64,000 nucleotides of DNA from Rhodophyticola porphyridii (lineage in GTDB: Bacteria; Pseudomonadota; Alphaproteobacteria; Rhodobacterales; Rhodobacteraceae). The notes under the pieces are model-generated. The model was not told where the DNA came from. It saw only the letters and a list, made by a program, of their open reading frames with translations, and searched no databases. The stretch covers positions 806,001 through 870,000 of the forward strand of contig NZ_RCNT01000001.1 of NCBI RefSeq assembly GCF_003688285.1, written 5' to 3'. Shown here in pieces: positions 44,300 through 54,057 of the stretch (within the stretch, counting starts at the first letter, position 1; every line of letters begins with the position of its first letter). The position numbers and the translations under genes were made by a program.

Positions 44300-45375
44300 A
44301 CCGCTTCGAGCTGCTCCGCCACGTGAGCCAGTGGCGTGACGCCCTGATGCCGGTAGACCGCACGATACGCATCCGCCTCATACCGGCGCAGCACCGGCGC
44401 GGCCGTCGAGCCGTAGGCGGCGGGCCGCCGGATCAGATCGGGATAAAGGCTCAAAAGTTCGGCCATCGGCTCGTAGTCCAGCGCAGCCAGCGCCATGTCG
44501 GCGGGAAAGAAGCTTTCGCTGAGACAGCCATTGGCATCGACGATCCGATGCCTGTCGAACATCAGATGCGTGTACGTGATCGTCCCGCCCGTCCGGCGGG
44601 CGACCCCGGGCAGGCCAACCAGATGTTTGGCCGCGACCAGCGCCCGGTCATGGCCGAAAAGCAGATCCAGCGCGCAATCCTCGAAATAGATGCGGTGTTC
44701 TGGCGAGACCAAAAGCTCATCGGAATTGCCAATTGCGCCCGCTGCGATGACCACCGGCGCAAACCGGCCTTCGGCCTCGACCGTCGCGCGGCCGACCCAG
44801 CTGACAGGGCAGGCCGGATCATCCAGCGTCCAGATCTTCTGCCCGATCTCCAGCTCTTCCACCGGAACCGGGCCGTTCGGGCCGCGCAGCACCGTCCGCG
44901 GGCCGAAACAGGTTATGAAATCGGAATAGTTGGACGACCCGTTATTGCTGCCTCCGGTCTTGACATAGCGGGTGCCGTCGACCAGCGCCGCATTGCTGGC
45001 AAATCCCCAGACATCTGATGTATTTCCACCCTGCGAGAAGACATAGACCGTAATCTGCGGTCCGGTCTCATTGCCGAATTCGTCCAGTGCGCGCAGAAAA
45101 ATCTGCGATTCAGATTCAACGCTGGCGCCGTCGCTTACAATCCCCGCGCCATCGGTAATGGTGTGTCTGCCAGGCAGGTCGTCATCGAAGATGGTCGTAT
45201 TGCTGCTGAGATCATTCAGCGCGATGTTCACCCCGAACCCGGCGGCATAATCGAAGATCGTGCCATCCGGAGTGCTGGAATTGTTGATGATGCTGCTGCC
45301 CGAGGTCAGCGATGGCGATCCGGCGGCGACAGTAAGTCCAGCGCTGTCGAAAGCGACAAAATTTCTGATAGCCAT
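44296..45375 (-). CDS. Hint (hedgehog/intein) domain protein, 359 aa
   Basis: Residues 1-150 are low-complexity, rich in Ser, Asn, Gly and Thr (SLTSGSSIINNSSTPDG), with beta-strand repeats that suggest a secreted or surface passenger. The Hint domain starts at Cys156 (ITCFGPRTVLRGPNGPVPV) and continues through EELEIGQKIWTLDD, LLVSPEHRIYFED and ITYTHLMFDRHRIV. It is the DUF4347/Hint_2 type common in Rhodobacteraceae. Hint domains self-cleave at the Cys, so the passenger may be released. No classical signal peptide is present, which is also usual for this group, and the start ATG (45375) has AGGAAA upstream. Confidence 0.87.
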   Translation of the reverse strand: MAIRNFVAFDSAGLTVAAGSPSLTSGSSIINNSSTPDGTIFDYAAGFGVNIALNDLSSNTTIFDDDLPGRHTITDGAGIVSDGASVESESQIFLRALDEFGNETGPQITVYVFSQGGNTSDVWGFASNAALVDGTRYVKTGGSNNGSSNYSDFITCFGPRTVLRGPNGPVPVEELEIGQKIWTLDDPACPVSWVGRATVEAEGRFAPVVIAAGAIGNSDELLVSPEHRIYFEDCALDLLFGHDRALVAAKHLVGLPGVARRTGGTITYTHLMFDRHRIVDANGCLSESFFPADMALAALDYEPMAELLSLYPDLIRRPAAYGSTAAPVLRRYEADAYRAVYRHQGVTPLAHVAEQLEAV

Positions 45376-45954
45376 TCGTTTTCCTGACTCAGTACGCTCA
45401 TTACCTACGCGGAAATATTGACTAAAATTCATGCTACGGAGTGATGAAACCGGGACATTATCGTGACGCGATGCCAGAATTTGGCCAGAATCCGCCCATG
45501 AAAGTGCCCCCAATCCGGGCAATTCCGGCAGATTGTCGCCGGGAATGGAGTTAGTTAAAAAAGTATGAAGCGCAGGACGCCGATTTCGCGATCTTTTTGC
45601 GAATCAGTCTGCACAAAGCGGTCTCGTCGATGCCGGCGCCGCGGACGGCTCACTCGGAGTGCGGGTTCCAGTATTACCTTTCCGCCGTTGGCGTGGGAGA
45701 AGGCGGCCATAGATCGGTGCTGCAGCTTGGGGCGCGTCGGCCCAGGCCTTCAACTGGCGCTCCGCAGGTGCTTTCGGCATCTTTACCCCGCAGCTCGGCG
45801 CGCCTATAACCCGGGCCATGACGTATGTGATCGCGCGCATCATCATTCGAATTACAACCCCGGCTCTCTAGCAACTGAGACGCCGGGACAAGGTGTTTGA
45901 GCCCTCGCACCGCCCTGAAATCCCTGAAGAATTCCGCACCAAAGGACGCCTGAC
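45376..45954. other. 579-bp divergent intergenic region
   Basis: The stretch separates the minus-strand Hint gene and plus-strand ileS and must hold promoters for both. The first 150 bp are AT-richer than the surroundings. ORFs up to 111 codons are open here but have Arg/Cys-heavy, shadow-like translations and no Shine-Dalgarno, so I do not call any gene. I also see no tRNA or attenuator. Confidence 0.5.
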
Positions 45955-48915
45955 ATGTGCGCCGAGACGCCTGATTACAAGTCTACCCTCAATCTGCCGC
46001 GAACCGAATTTCCGATGCGCGCGGGACTGCCCAAGCGCGAGCCCGAGTGGCTGGAAAGATGGGAAAAAATCGGAGTTTACGACAAGCTGCGCGAGAAAGC
46101 GGAAAACCGCACGCCCTTCACGCTCCATGACGGCCCGCCCTATGCCAACGGGAACCTGCATATCGGCCACGCGCTGAACAAGATCCTGAAGGACATGGTC
46201 GTGCGCAGCCAGCAGATGATGGGCAAGGATGCCCGTTACATCCCCGGCTGGGACTGCCACGGCCTGCCCATCGAATGGAAGATCGAAGAGAAGTACCGCC
46301 AGAAGGGGCGCGATAAGGATGCGGTGCCGGTGGTCGAGTTCCGTCAGGAATGTCGCGATTTCGCAACGGGTTGGGTCGACATCCAGCGCGAGGAGTTCAA
46401 GCGTCTCGGCGTCACCGGCAAGTGGGAGAACCCCTATCTGACGATGGATTTTCACGCCGAACGAGTGATCGCGGAGGAGTTCCAGAAGTTTCTGATGAAC
46501 GGGACTTTGTATCAGGGCTCGAAGCCCGTGATGTGGAGCCCGGTCGAGAAGACCGCGCTCGCCGAGGCGGAGGTGGAGTATCACGACCACCAGAGCCATA
46601 CAATCTGGGTTACCTTTCGGGTACTTGCTGACAAGCGCACCGATCCGTTGGTCATGGGGCCAGGTTTGACCCCGGGGCGGCTGGAGCCGCTTGGCGATCT
46701 GGACGGCGCGCATGTGGTGATCTGGACCACGACGCCCTGGACTATGCCGCAGAACCGGGCGATCTGTTTTGGGCCGGAAATATCCTATGGTTTGTACGAG
46801 GTTACGGGCCGCCCTGAGGAATGCTGGGCCAAAATCGGCCGCAGGTATCTGATGGCGGATACATTGGCGGAAAGCATCTTCACTCAGGCGCGGTTGGACG
46901 ACACCATGTATCGCCGTTTGCGCGACGTGACGGCCGACGAACTGGGCACGCTGGCTTGTGCCCATCCTCTGCGCGGCGTCGAGGGTGCGAATGGCGAGTG
47001 GGATTTCGACGTTCCCGTTCTTCCCGGCGATCATGTCACCGATGACGCTGGAACCGGGTTCGTTCATACCGCGCCCAGCCACGGCGACGACGACTACCAG
47101 ATCGGGCTGAAATACGGGCTGCCGATGACCTATAACGTGCTGGAAGACGGTTCCTTCCGGTCCAACCTGCCGTTTTTCGGAGGCACGCAGATCCTCAAAC
47201 CGAACGGCAAGGAGGGCAATGCCAACACCGCCGTGATCGGCAAACTGGTCGAGGTCGGCGCGCTTCTGGCCCGAGGCCGCCTCAAGCACTCCTACCCCCA
47301 CAGCTGGCGCTCGAAGGCGCCGCTCATCTACCGCAACACGCCGCAATGGTTCGTCGCCATCGACAAACCGGTGGGCGACGGGCAGGACACCTATGGCAAG
47401 ACCATCCGCGAGCGCGCGCTGCGCTCCATCGACGAACTGGTCACCTGGACCCCGCAGACCGGCCGCAACCGCCTGCATTCGATGATCGCGGCGCGGCCCG
47501 ACTGGGTTCTGTCCCGCCAGCGGGCCTGGGGCGTGCCGCTGACCTGCTTCGTCAGGAAGGGGGCCAAGCCCGATGACCCCGATTTCCTTCTCCGCGATCC
47601 GGCGGTGAACGCCCGTATCCTCGCGGCCTTCGAGGAAGAGGGTGCCGATGCGTGGTACAAGGATGGTGCCAAGGCGCGGTTCCTCGGCAATGACCACGAC
47701 CCGGATGCCTATGAGCAGGTGTTCGACATCCTTGATGTGTGGTTCGACAGCGGCTCCACCCACGCCTTCGTCCTGCGGGATCGGCCCGACGGCTCCGAAG
47801 ACGGCATCGCCGATCTCTATCTGGAAGGCACCGACCAGCATCGCGGGTGGTTCCATTCCTCTATGCTGCAGGCCTGCGGTACGATGGGCCGCGCGCCCTA
47901 TCGGGGCGTTCTGACCCACGGTTTCACGCTGGACGAAAAGGGCATGAAGATGTCCAAAAGCCTGGGTAACACCATCGTGCCCGAGACGGTCGTCAAGCAA
48001 TACGGCGCCGATATCCTGCGGCTCTGGGTGGCGCAGGTGGACTTCACCAACGACCAGCGGATCGGGCCCGAAATCCTGAAAGGTACCGCCGACAGCTACC
48101 GGCGGCTGCGCAACACGATGCGGTTCCTGCTGGGCAGTCTGGCCGATTTCAGCGAGGCGGACCGGGTTGCGCCCGCAGAGATGCCCGAACTGGAGCGGTG
48201 GGTTCTGCACCGTCTGGCCGAGCTCGACCGGCTGGTTCGCGAGGGCTATGCCAGATACGATTTCCAGGGCGTGTTTCAGGCGGTCTTCACCTTCGCCACG
48301 ACCGATCTTTCGGCCTTCTATTTCGATATTCGCAAGGACGCGTTGTATTGCGATGGCGACACGCCGCGGCGCCGCGCCGCGCGCACCGTGCTCGATATCC
48401 TGTTCCATCGGCTGACCACATGGCTTGCGCCGGTTCTGGTCTTCACGATGGAGGAGGTCTGGCTGGAGCGTTTCCCGGGGGAGGAGAGCTCGATCCATCT
48501 CACGGATATCCCCGAAACGCCGGCCGCGTGGCGCGACGATGCGCTTGCCGCGAAATGGGCGAAAATCCGCACCGCGCGGCGCGTGGTGACGGCGGCGCTG
48601 GAAATCCAGCGTCAGGACAAGGTGATCGGGGCCAGCCTCGAAGCGGCCCCGGTGGTCCATGCCCGCGATGCCGACATGCTGGAGGCGCTCAAATCCGTGT
48701 CCTTCGACGATATCGCCATCACGTCGGGTCTGACGCTGACCGGCGATCCGATCCCGGCGGAGGCGTTCCGCCTGCCGGAAGTGGAGGGCGTCGGCGTGGT
48801 TTTCGAGACGGCCGAGGGCGAGAAATGCCAGCGTTGCTGGAAGATCCTGCCCGATGTGGGCCGGCATAAGCATCCGGGGGTCTGCGGACGCTGCGACAAG
48901 GCACTGTCGGACTGA
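45955..48915 (+). CDS. ileS: isoleucyl-tRNA synthetase
   Basis: The 986-aa class Ia synthetase attaches isoleucine to tRNA-Ile and edits valine. HIGH is at residues 69-72 (GNLHIGHALN), the nucleotide-binding KMSKS at 665-669, and the WDCHGLPIEWKIEEKY and CP1 editing segments lie between. The C-terminal zinc-binding region (KCQRCWKILPDVG with CGRCDK) is present. The SD AAAGGA precedes the ATG. A strong terminator follows directly. Confidence 0.98.
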   Translation: MCAETPDYKSTLNLPRTEFPMRAGLPKREPEWLERWEKIGVYDKLREKAENRTPFTLHDGPPYANGNLHIGHALNKILKDMVVRSQQMMGKDARYIPGWDCHGLPIEWKIEEKYRQKGRDKDAVPVVEFRQECRDFATGWVDIQREEFKRLGVTGKWENPYLTMDFHAERVIAEEFQKFLMNGTLYQGSKPVMWSPVEKTALAEAEVEYHDHQSHTIWVTFRVLADKRTDPLVMGPGLTPGRLEPLGDLDGAHVVIWTTTPWTMPQNRAICFGPEISYGLYEVTGRPEECWAKIGRRYLMADTLAESIFTQARLDDTMYRRLRDVTADELGTLACAHPLRGVEGANGEWDFDVPVLPGDHVTDDAGTGFVHTAPSHGDDDYQIGLKYGLPMTYNVLEDGSFRSNLPFFGGTQILKPNGKEGNANTAVIGKLVEVGALLARGRLKHSYPHSWRSKAPLIYRNTPQWFVAIDKPVGDGQDTYGKTIRERALRSIDELVTWTPQTGRNRLHSMIAARPDWVLSRQRAWGVPLTCFVRKGAKPDDPDFLLRDPAVNARILAAFEEEGADAWYKDGAKARFLGNDHDPDAYEQVFDILDVWFDSGSTHAFVLRDRPDGSEDGIADLYLEGTDQHRGWFHSSMLQACGTMGRAPYRGVLTHGFTLDEKGMKMSKSLGNTIVPETVVKQYGADILRLWVAQVDFTNDQRIGPEILKGTADSYRRLRNTMRFLLGSLADFSEADRVAPAEMPELERWVLHRLAELDRLVREGYARYDFQGVFQAVFTFATTDLSAFYFDIRKDALYCDGDTPRRRAARTVLDILFHRLTTWLAPVLVFTMEEVWLERFPGEESSIHLTDIPETPAAWRDDALAAKWAKIRTARRVVTAALEIQRQDKVIGASLEAAPVVHARDADMLEALKSVSFDDIAITSGLTLTGDPIPAEAFRLPEVEGVGVVFETAEGEKCQRCWKILPDVGRHKHPGVCGRCDKALSD

Positions 48916-48921
48916 AAGCAG

Positions 48922-48947
48922 GGGCGCGACCGGTTCGCGCCCTTTTT
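48922..48947 (+). terminator. rho-independent terminator after ileS
   Basis: A perfect 8-bp stem, GGGCGCGA (48922-48929) and TCGCGCCC (48935-48942), has a 5-base loop and is followed by TTTTT. It starts 7 bp after the ileS stop. Confidence 0.9.
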
Positions 48948-48988
48948 CCCCGTGCATAGGATGGCGCGGGGTTGCGACGTTGAGCCCG

Positions 48989-49403
48989 ATGCAATTCGCA
49001 GGAGTTCAGATCCCCTTCTCAGCCGCTGCAATCACTGAAATCGCCCATGCCGGTACGGCTGCCTGCAACTCCGGCGATCCCGACGGGGTCGCATCGTTTC
49101 TGCGGAGGATGGCGAGATCATCCTCAAACGCGGCGAGCCGCGGACGAGCCGCGCACGCGTGGCCGGGAGGGCTGCCGGATTCCATGCCGATGTTCCGGAT
49201 CTGGCGCTGACCTGCGATTTCGTGCGGCCAGTGGGCGATCACGTGATCTTCGTATGGCGGCCCACAGGCCATGACTCCTCACCCAGAACCCGCTGAAGAT
49301 CAGCGGATGGGAGCAATGGGACCTCGATGAAGATGGCAAGGTGATCGCATCCAAGGGCTGGCTCAACGCCGAAGATTACGCCCGCCAGGTGTCAGACGAA
49401 TGA
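48989..49403 (+). pseudogene. SnoaL/NTF2-like protein, frameshifted
   Basis: Three reading frames in turn encode one recognisable NTF2-like (SnoaL) protein. The first frame gives ITEIAHAGTAACNSGDPDGV. A shift near 49090 leads into EDGEIILKRGEP and then FHADVPDLALTCDFVRPV. A second shift near 49275 leads into NPLKISGWEQWDLDEDGKV and the family-like end NAEDYARQVSDE before TGA. At least two frame changes leave no intact product. Sequencing error cannot be excluded, but two shifts in a short gene suggest real decay. Confidence 0.65.
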
Positions 49404-49488
49404 CTTGCAAATTCGCACATTCGCTTGTGCCTTGGGTTTCCCGGTCGCGCGGCCTAGTTTGCCATGAATTGCAGACAGGAGGCCCCGT

Positions 49489-50361
49489 ATGACCCGTTCC
49501 GACGACTACACACCCCCCAAGGTCTGGACCTGGGACAAATCCTCCGGCGGGAAATTCGCCAGCACCAACCGTCCCATCGCGGGTCCGACCCATGACAAGG
49601 AGCTACCGGTCGGCAAGCACCCTCTGCAACTCTATTCTCTGGCCACGCCCAATGGGGTGAAGGTCACAGTTCTTCTGGAGGAGTTGCTGGCGGCGGGCCA
49701 TGCAGAGGCCGAATACGATGCATGGGTGATCAATATCTCCGAGGGGGAGCAGTTCGGCAGCGGCTTTCTCGACGTGAACCCCAACTCGAAAATCCCCGCG
49801 CTGATGGACCGGTCCACCACACCGCCCACCCGTGTTTTCGAGTCCGGCGCGATCCTGCTCTATCTGGCCGAGAAGCACGGCGCGTTCCTGACGGATCCGA
49901 AGGATCGGCCCGAGATGCTGTCCTGGCTGTTCTGGCAAATGGGGTCGGCCCCCTATCTGGGCGGCGGTTTCGGCCATTTCTATGCCTATGCGCCTGAGAA
50001 ATGGGAGTATCCGATCGACCGTTTCGCGATGGAAACCAAACGCCAGCTCGATGTTCTCAACCGGCATCTGGCCGACAGCGACTGGATGGCCGGCGACACC
50101 TACACGATTGCCGATATCGCGATCTGGGCTTGGTACGGGCAACTGGTTCTGGGCCGTCTCTACGATGCGGCGGAGTTTCTTGATGTGGCAAGCTACACCC
50201 ATGTGATGGAATGGGCCGGTCGCATCGATGCCCGCCCGGCCGTCCAGCGGGGCCGCATGGTCAACCGCACTTTCGGCGAGCCAGCCATGCAGTTGCACGA
50301 GCGTCACGACGCGGGCGATTTCGAGACCCGGACCCAGGACAAGCTTGACGCTGCGGAATAA
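49489..50361 (+). CDS. yghU: glutathione-dependent disulfide-bond oxidoreductase YghU
   Basis: The 290-aa product is a Nu-class glutathione transferase with an N-terminal thioredoxin-like domain (HPLQLYSLATPNGVKVTVLLEE) and an alpha-helical C-terminal domain. The N-terminal extension (PPKVWTWDKSSGGKFASTNRP) is typical of YghU. FESGAILLYLAEK is the glutathione-binding segment. These enzymes reduce small disulfides with two bound glutathiones. AGGAGG precedes the ATG. The ogt gene follows on the same strand after 5 bp. Confidence 0.95.
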   Translation: MTRSDDYTPPKVWTWDKSSGGKFASTNRPIAGPTHDKELPVGKHPLQLYSLATPNGVKVTVLLEELLAAGHAEAEYDAWVINISEGEQFGSGFLDVNPNSKIPALMDRSTTPPTRVFESGAILLYLAEKHGAFLTDPKDRPEMLSWLFWQMGSAPYLGGGFGHFYAYAPEKWEYPIDRFAMETKRQLDVLNRHLADSDWMAGDTYTIADIAIWAWYGQLVLGRLYDAAEFLDVASYTHVMEWAGRIDARPAVQRGRMVNRTFGEPAMQLHERHDAGDFETRTQDKLDAAE

Positions 50362-50366
50362 GGCGC

Positions 50367-50819
50367 ATGCAGGCGAGCGTGGAAACCCCCGTCGGCTGGC
50401 TGACCCTGACCGAAGAGGAGGGCGCGATCACCTCCGTCCGCTGGCGGCAGGGCGAAGGCGCGGCGTCGACACCGATCCTGAGACAGGCGGTGGCGGAGCT
50501 GGAGGCCTATTTCGCGGGCGATCTGACGGTGTTCACCGTGCCACTTGCGCCGCGCGGGTCCAGGTTTCAGCGCGCGGTCTGCGATGCGATTTCCGCCATT
50601 CCCTACGGCTATACCCGCACCTATGGAGAGATCGCCGCCGATCTGGGCCAGTCTGCCCAATCCGTGGGGCAGGCTTGTGGCGGCAACCCGATCCCCATCC
50701 TGATCCCCTGCCACAGGGTCATGGGCGCCAAGGGTCTGACCGGCTTTTCAGGCGCCGGAGGGGTGGAGACCAAAGTGGCGCTTCTGCGTCATGAGGGGGC
50801 GGCCTCGCTTCTCATCTGA
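50367..50819 (+). CDS. ogt: methylated-DNA-protein cysteine methyltransferase
   Basis: The 150-aa suicide enzyme removes alkyl groups from O6-alkylguanine and O4-alkylthymine in DNA. The acceptor cysteine is Cys115 in LIPCHRVMG, and the helix-turn-helix region reads YGYTRTYGEIA. The size matches Ogt rather than the longer Ada. The regulatory methyl-phosphotriester domain of Ada is absent. Co-location with yghU suggests a small stress-protection operon. Confidence 0.95.
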   Translation: MQASVETPVGWLTLTEEEGAITSVRWRQGEGAASTPILRQAVAELEAYFAGDLTVFTVPLAPRGSRFQRAVCDAISAIPYGYTRTYGEIAADLGQSAQSVGQACGGNPIPILIPCHRVMGAKGLTGFSGAGGVETKVALLRHEGAASLLI

Positions 50820-50868
50820 TCGGCGCGCGCTGGCGGTGCCGCCGCCCTCGCCACGGGATTGACCCGGA

Positions 50869-51633
50869 TCAGCCCTTGGCGCCGGGCCAGGACAGCCGCG
50901 CCTCGCCTGCCGTCATCGGACCCTTGGCGCGGTCGAAGCGCAGATAGGCCAGGGCGCGGCCATCGGCCTGGGTGTAGACCGTGCCCGCCGCGCGGCCATC
51001 CTCGGCCAGAACCTCCGTTCCAACCGGCGCCGTGCCCTCGATCTCGACCTGCACCAGACCTTTGCGCAGCTCGGTCTTGTGCTTCATCCGCGCCGTCACC
51101 TCCTGCCCAACGTAACAACCCTTGCGATGGTCGACGCCGGACAGGCGGTCAAACCCCATCTCCAGAATGAAGCTGCCATCGGGCACCAGTTCCACGCCCG
51201 TTTCGGGGATAACGCGGCTCACGCGGAGCGCATCCCAATCCACCTCGGGCGCGCCGCCCTCTATCCCGTAGCCGCGCCAGCCAAGTGCTGCGTCGCGGGG
51301 GTCGGGCCATGCCCCTGCGGGGGCCTCGCCCAGACCGCGCACCACCGGCAGACCGCTGTCCTCTATCGTCACATCGGCGCGAAGCTTGTACATCATCAGC
51401 CGCTGCGCAAGCGCCTGAGCCGCCTCGGCCTTCACGTCAAGCAGGATGTGATCGCCCCGGTTGAGAAGGAAGAAATCGGCAAGATACTTGCCTTGCGGGC
51501 TCAGGAGCGCGGCATAGGCCAGCCCCTCCCCCTCGGGCTTGAGATCCTGGGTCACCAGCCCGTGGAGGAAATGCTCCCGCTCGGCCCCGCCGATCTTCAG
51601 GACCATACGGTCCGTCGCGATTTCACCTGTCAT
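50869..51633 (-). CDS. ygfZ: folate-binding YgfZ/Iba57-family protein
   Basis: The 254-aa product carries the diagnostic KGCYVGQE motif (Cys173) and the fold of the glycine-cleavage T-protein, with LHGLVTQDLK near residue 23. YgfZ supports repair or assembly of iron-sulfur clusters in a folate-dependent way. It is divergent from the neighbouring aminotransferase, with 127 bp between. Confidence 0.94.
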   Translation of the reverse strand: MTGEIATDRMVLKIGGAEREHFLHGLVTQDLKPEGEGLAYAALLSPQGKYLADFFLLNRGDHILLDVKAEAAQALAQRLMMYKLRADVTIEDSGLPVVRGLGEAPAGAWPDPRDAALGWRGYGIEGGAPEVDWDALRVSRVIPETGVELVPDGSFILEMGFDRLSGVDHRKGCYVGQEVTARMKHKTELRKGLVQVEIEGTAPVGTEVLAEDGRAAGTVYTQADGRALAYLRFDRAKGPMTAGEARLSWPGAKG

Positions 51634-51760
51634 ATCACCGCTCCTGATATCTCAAATCACAGCTAATCATGACCCTGCCGCTACCAAGACCTGCCCGCGC
51701 AATTGACCGGACGCAATCCCCGATTTACGTCTGGCCCCACTGTAAAGGAAAGACGCGAAG

Positions 51761-52954
51761 ATGAGCCTTGCCAACGGTCGCCACTACCTTGCCATCCCGG
51801 GCCCCTCGGTCATGCCGGACCGCGTGCTGCAGGCCATGCATCGCCCCGCGCCGAACATCTACACCGGGGAACTGGTGGATATGGTGTCCGATATTGTGCC
51901 CGATCTCAAATCCGTGGCCCGGACCCGGCATGATGTGGCGATGTATATCGCCAATGGCCATGGCGCGTGGGAAGCGGCGCTGACCAATACCCTGTCGCGC
52001 GGCGAACGGATCCTGATCCTTGGAACCGGCCGGTTCTGTCTTGGCTGGGGCGAAATGGCGAGCGCGCTTGGCGTGGAGGCGCAGGTGATCGATTTCGGTC
52101 TTGCATCGGATATCGATATGGGGCGCGTGGCCGAGGCGCTGACCGCCGACCGGGATCATCGCATCAAGGCGGTTCTGGCCGTCCATGTGGACACCGCAAC
52201 CTCCGTCAGGAACGACATTCAGGCTCTCAGAGAAACCCTGAACGCCGCCGACCATCCGGCAATGCTGTTTTCCGACAACATCGCCTGCCTGGCCTGTGAT
52301 GAGTTCCATATGGATGACTGGGGCGTTGATCTTATGGTCACCGGCAGCCAGAAGGGCCTGATGACACCGCCCGGAATGGCCTTTGTCTATTTCAATCCCA
52401 AGGCCGATGCGGCCCGGGACACCGCCGATCTGGTCACTCCCTATTGGGATTGGCGTCCGCGGTCCAAGCCGGAGCTTTTCTACCGGTATTTTTGCGGCAC
52501 CGCGCCGACTCATCATCTTTACGGCCTGCGAGTGGCGCTGGATATGATCCTGAAGGAGGAGGGGCTGGAACAGGTCTGGGCCCGCCATGCCACGCTGGCC
52601 CGTGCGATCTGGGCCGCGTTCGAGGCATGGGGCCAGGGCGGGCAGATGCGCCTCAATATCGCCGAAGCCGGCAAACGCAGCAACGCCGTCACCACGGTCA
52701 ACATGGGCGGCGGAAACGCGACGCGGCTGCGCGAATGGATGATCCATGAGGCGGGCGTGACCCTGGGCATTCCGCTCGGCATGGACGCCGCACCGGATGA
52801 TTTCTTCCGGATCGGTCATATGGGTCATGTGAACGCGCAGATGGTTCTGGGTGTTCTGGGCAGCCTCCAGGCGGGCATGGCCGCGCTGCAGATCCCGCAT
52901 GATCCGGGCGGGCTGGAAGCCGCCACCGCCGTCATCGCCGGAACGGGAGCCTAG
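51761..52954 (+). CDS. class V aminotransferase, alanine/serine-glyoxylate type
   Basis: The 397-aa PLP enzyme starts RHYLAIPGPSVMPDRVLQAMHRP, the typical N-terminus of serine-glyoxylate/alanine-glyoxylate aminotransferases. The PLP lysine is Lys198 in VTGSQKGLMTPPGM, and VHVDTATSVRNDI binds substrate. In Rhodobacterales these act in the serine cycle, photorespiratory or purine-degradation routes; the exact amino donor is not set. The 3' end overlaps the convergent HisC-like gene by four bases. Confidence 0.9.
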   Translation: MSLANGRHYLAIPGPSVMPDRVLQAMHRPAPNIYTGELVDMVSDIVPDLKSVARTRHDVAMYIANGHGAWEAALTNTLSRGERILILGTGRFCLGWGEMASALGVEAQVIDFGLASDIDMGRVAEALTADRDHRIKAVLAVHVDTATSVRNDIQALRETLNAADHPAMLFSDNIACLACDEFHMDDWGVDLMVTGSQKGLMTPPGMAFVYFNPKADAARDTADLVTPYWDWRPRSKPELFYRYFCGTAPTHHLYGLRVALDMILKEEGLEQVWARHATLARAIWAAFEAWGQGGQMRLNIAEAGKRSNAVTTVNMGGGNATRLREWMIHEAGVTLGIPLGMDAAPDDFFRIGHMGHVNAQMVLGVLGSLQAGMAALQIPHDPGGLEAATAVIAGTGA

Positions 52955-54057
52955 CCCGCGGCCTCGGTCAGCGCGTCGGGCAGAGCAGCTTCGAAAAGCG
53001 TCAGATCGGCGTCGATTCCGCATGAGACGCGGATGCAGCGATCCTGCGGCGGCGTGAAGGGCATGCGTACGAAAATTCCCCGTTTGCTCAGCGCGGCGAC
53101 AACGGCGCGGGCGAAATCCCCGTCCCGTCCGCAGTCTATGGTGACGAAATTCGTGGCCGATGGCAGCGGTGTCAGCCCGGTTTCGCGGGCGATCCGGCCA
53201 ATCCGCTCGCGGGAGGCGGCGATGCGCTCAAGCGTGGCGTTCAGATGGTCCTGATCGTTCAGCGCGGCAAGGGCCGCGGCCTGCGCCAGCCGCCCCAAGC
53301 CGAAATGGTTGCGGATCTTGTTGAAGCTCGCGATGAGGTCGGCATGGGCCATCGCATAGCCGACCCGCAGGCCCGCCAGACCGTAGGCCTTGGAGAAGGT
53401 CCGAAATCGGATCACGCGGCGGTCCGCCATGTCCAGCGCCGGGGCCGTGCCGGGCGGCGCCATATCGACATAGGCCTCGTCCAGCGCCAGAAGGCAGCCT
53501 TCGGGAACCGCCTCGACCATCGCCTGCACGGAGGCCGCCCCGTGCCAGCTTCCCATCGGATTGTCGGGATTGGCGAGGTAGATCAGTTTCGCGCGCGCCT
53601 CTTCCGCGCGGGTGATCAGCGCTTCGGGGTGTTCATGGTCGCCCTGATAAGGCACCTGATGCAACGCGCCGCCGAAGCCCGCCACATGATAGTTGAAGGT
53701 CGGATAGGCGCCGGCGGAGGTCACTACCGCGTCGCCAGGCTCCACCAGCATCCGGGCGAGATACCCCAAAAGCCCGTCAATCCCTTCGCCAACAACGATA
53801 TTTTCCGGCCGCACGCCATGATGGTCAGCCAGTGCCCGGCGGAGATCGAACACTTCTGGATCGCCATACATCCAGGCTTCGGCGCCCGCATTGGCAATCG
53901 CCTTTAGCACATTCGGCGATGGGCCGAAGACGCTTTCATTGGCCCCCAGTCGTGCGACGAAGGCCGCGCCATTGGCGCGTTCCTGAGTTTCGGGGCCGAC
54001 AAACGGCACGGAGGCGGGAAGGCTGTCCATCAGCCTTGTGTAGCGGGGTCCGGTCAT
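52951..54057 (-). CDS. class I/II aminotransferase, HisC-like
   Basis: The 368-aa product resembles histidinol-phosphate aminotransferase. It has LGANESVFGPSP near residue 37, YLANPDNPMGSW near 160, LALDEAYVD near 190 and the PLP lysine Lys223 in RTFSKAYGLAGLRVGYA. Many genomes of this group carry a second HisC-like enzyme, often for aromatic amino acids, besides the one in the his operon. No his genes are nearby, so I do not assign hisC. ATG 54057 is used because upstream residues do not fit the family. Confidence 0.9.
   Translation of the reverse strand: MTGPRYTRLMDSLPASVPFVGPETQERANGAAFVARLGANESVFGPSPNVLKAIANAGAEAWMYGDPEVFDLRRALADHHGVRPENIVVGEGIDGLLGYLARMLVEPGDAVVTSAGAYPTFNYHVAGFGGALHQVPYQGDHEHPEALITRAEEARAKLIYLANPDNPMGSWHGAASVQAMVEAVPEGCLLALDEAYVDMAPPGTAPALDMADRRVIRFRTFSKAYGLAGLRVGYAMAHADLIASFNKIRNHFGLGRLAQAAALAALNDQDHLNATLERIAASRERIGRIARETGLTPLPSATNFVTIDCGRDGDFARAVVAALSKRGIFVRMPFTPPQDRCIRVSCGIDADLTLFEAALPDALTEAAG

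Noticed and set aside
45565-45900. Possible small gene upstream of ileS (also its complement 45604-45846)
   Set aside because: Both translations are rich in Arg, Cys, Pro and Ala, lack a Shine-Dalgarno and show no family pattern.
45868-48957. 1029-codon open frame antisense to ileS
   Set aside because: It mirrors ileS, an unmistakable gene, and its translation is His/Arg/Pro-rich with no domain. Long antisense frames are common at this GC content.
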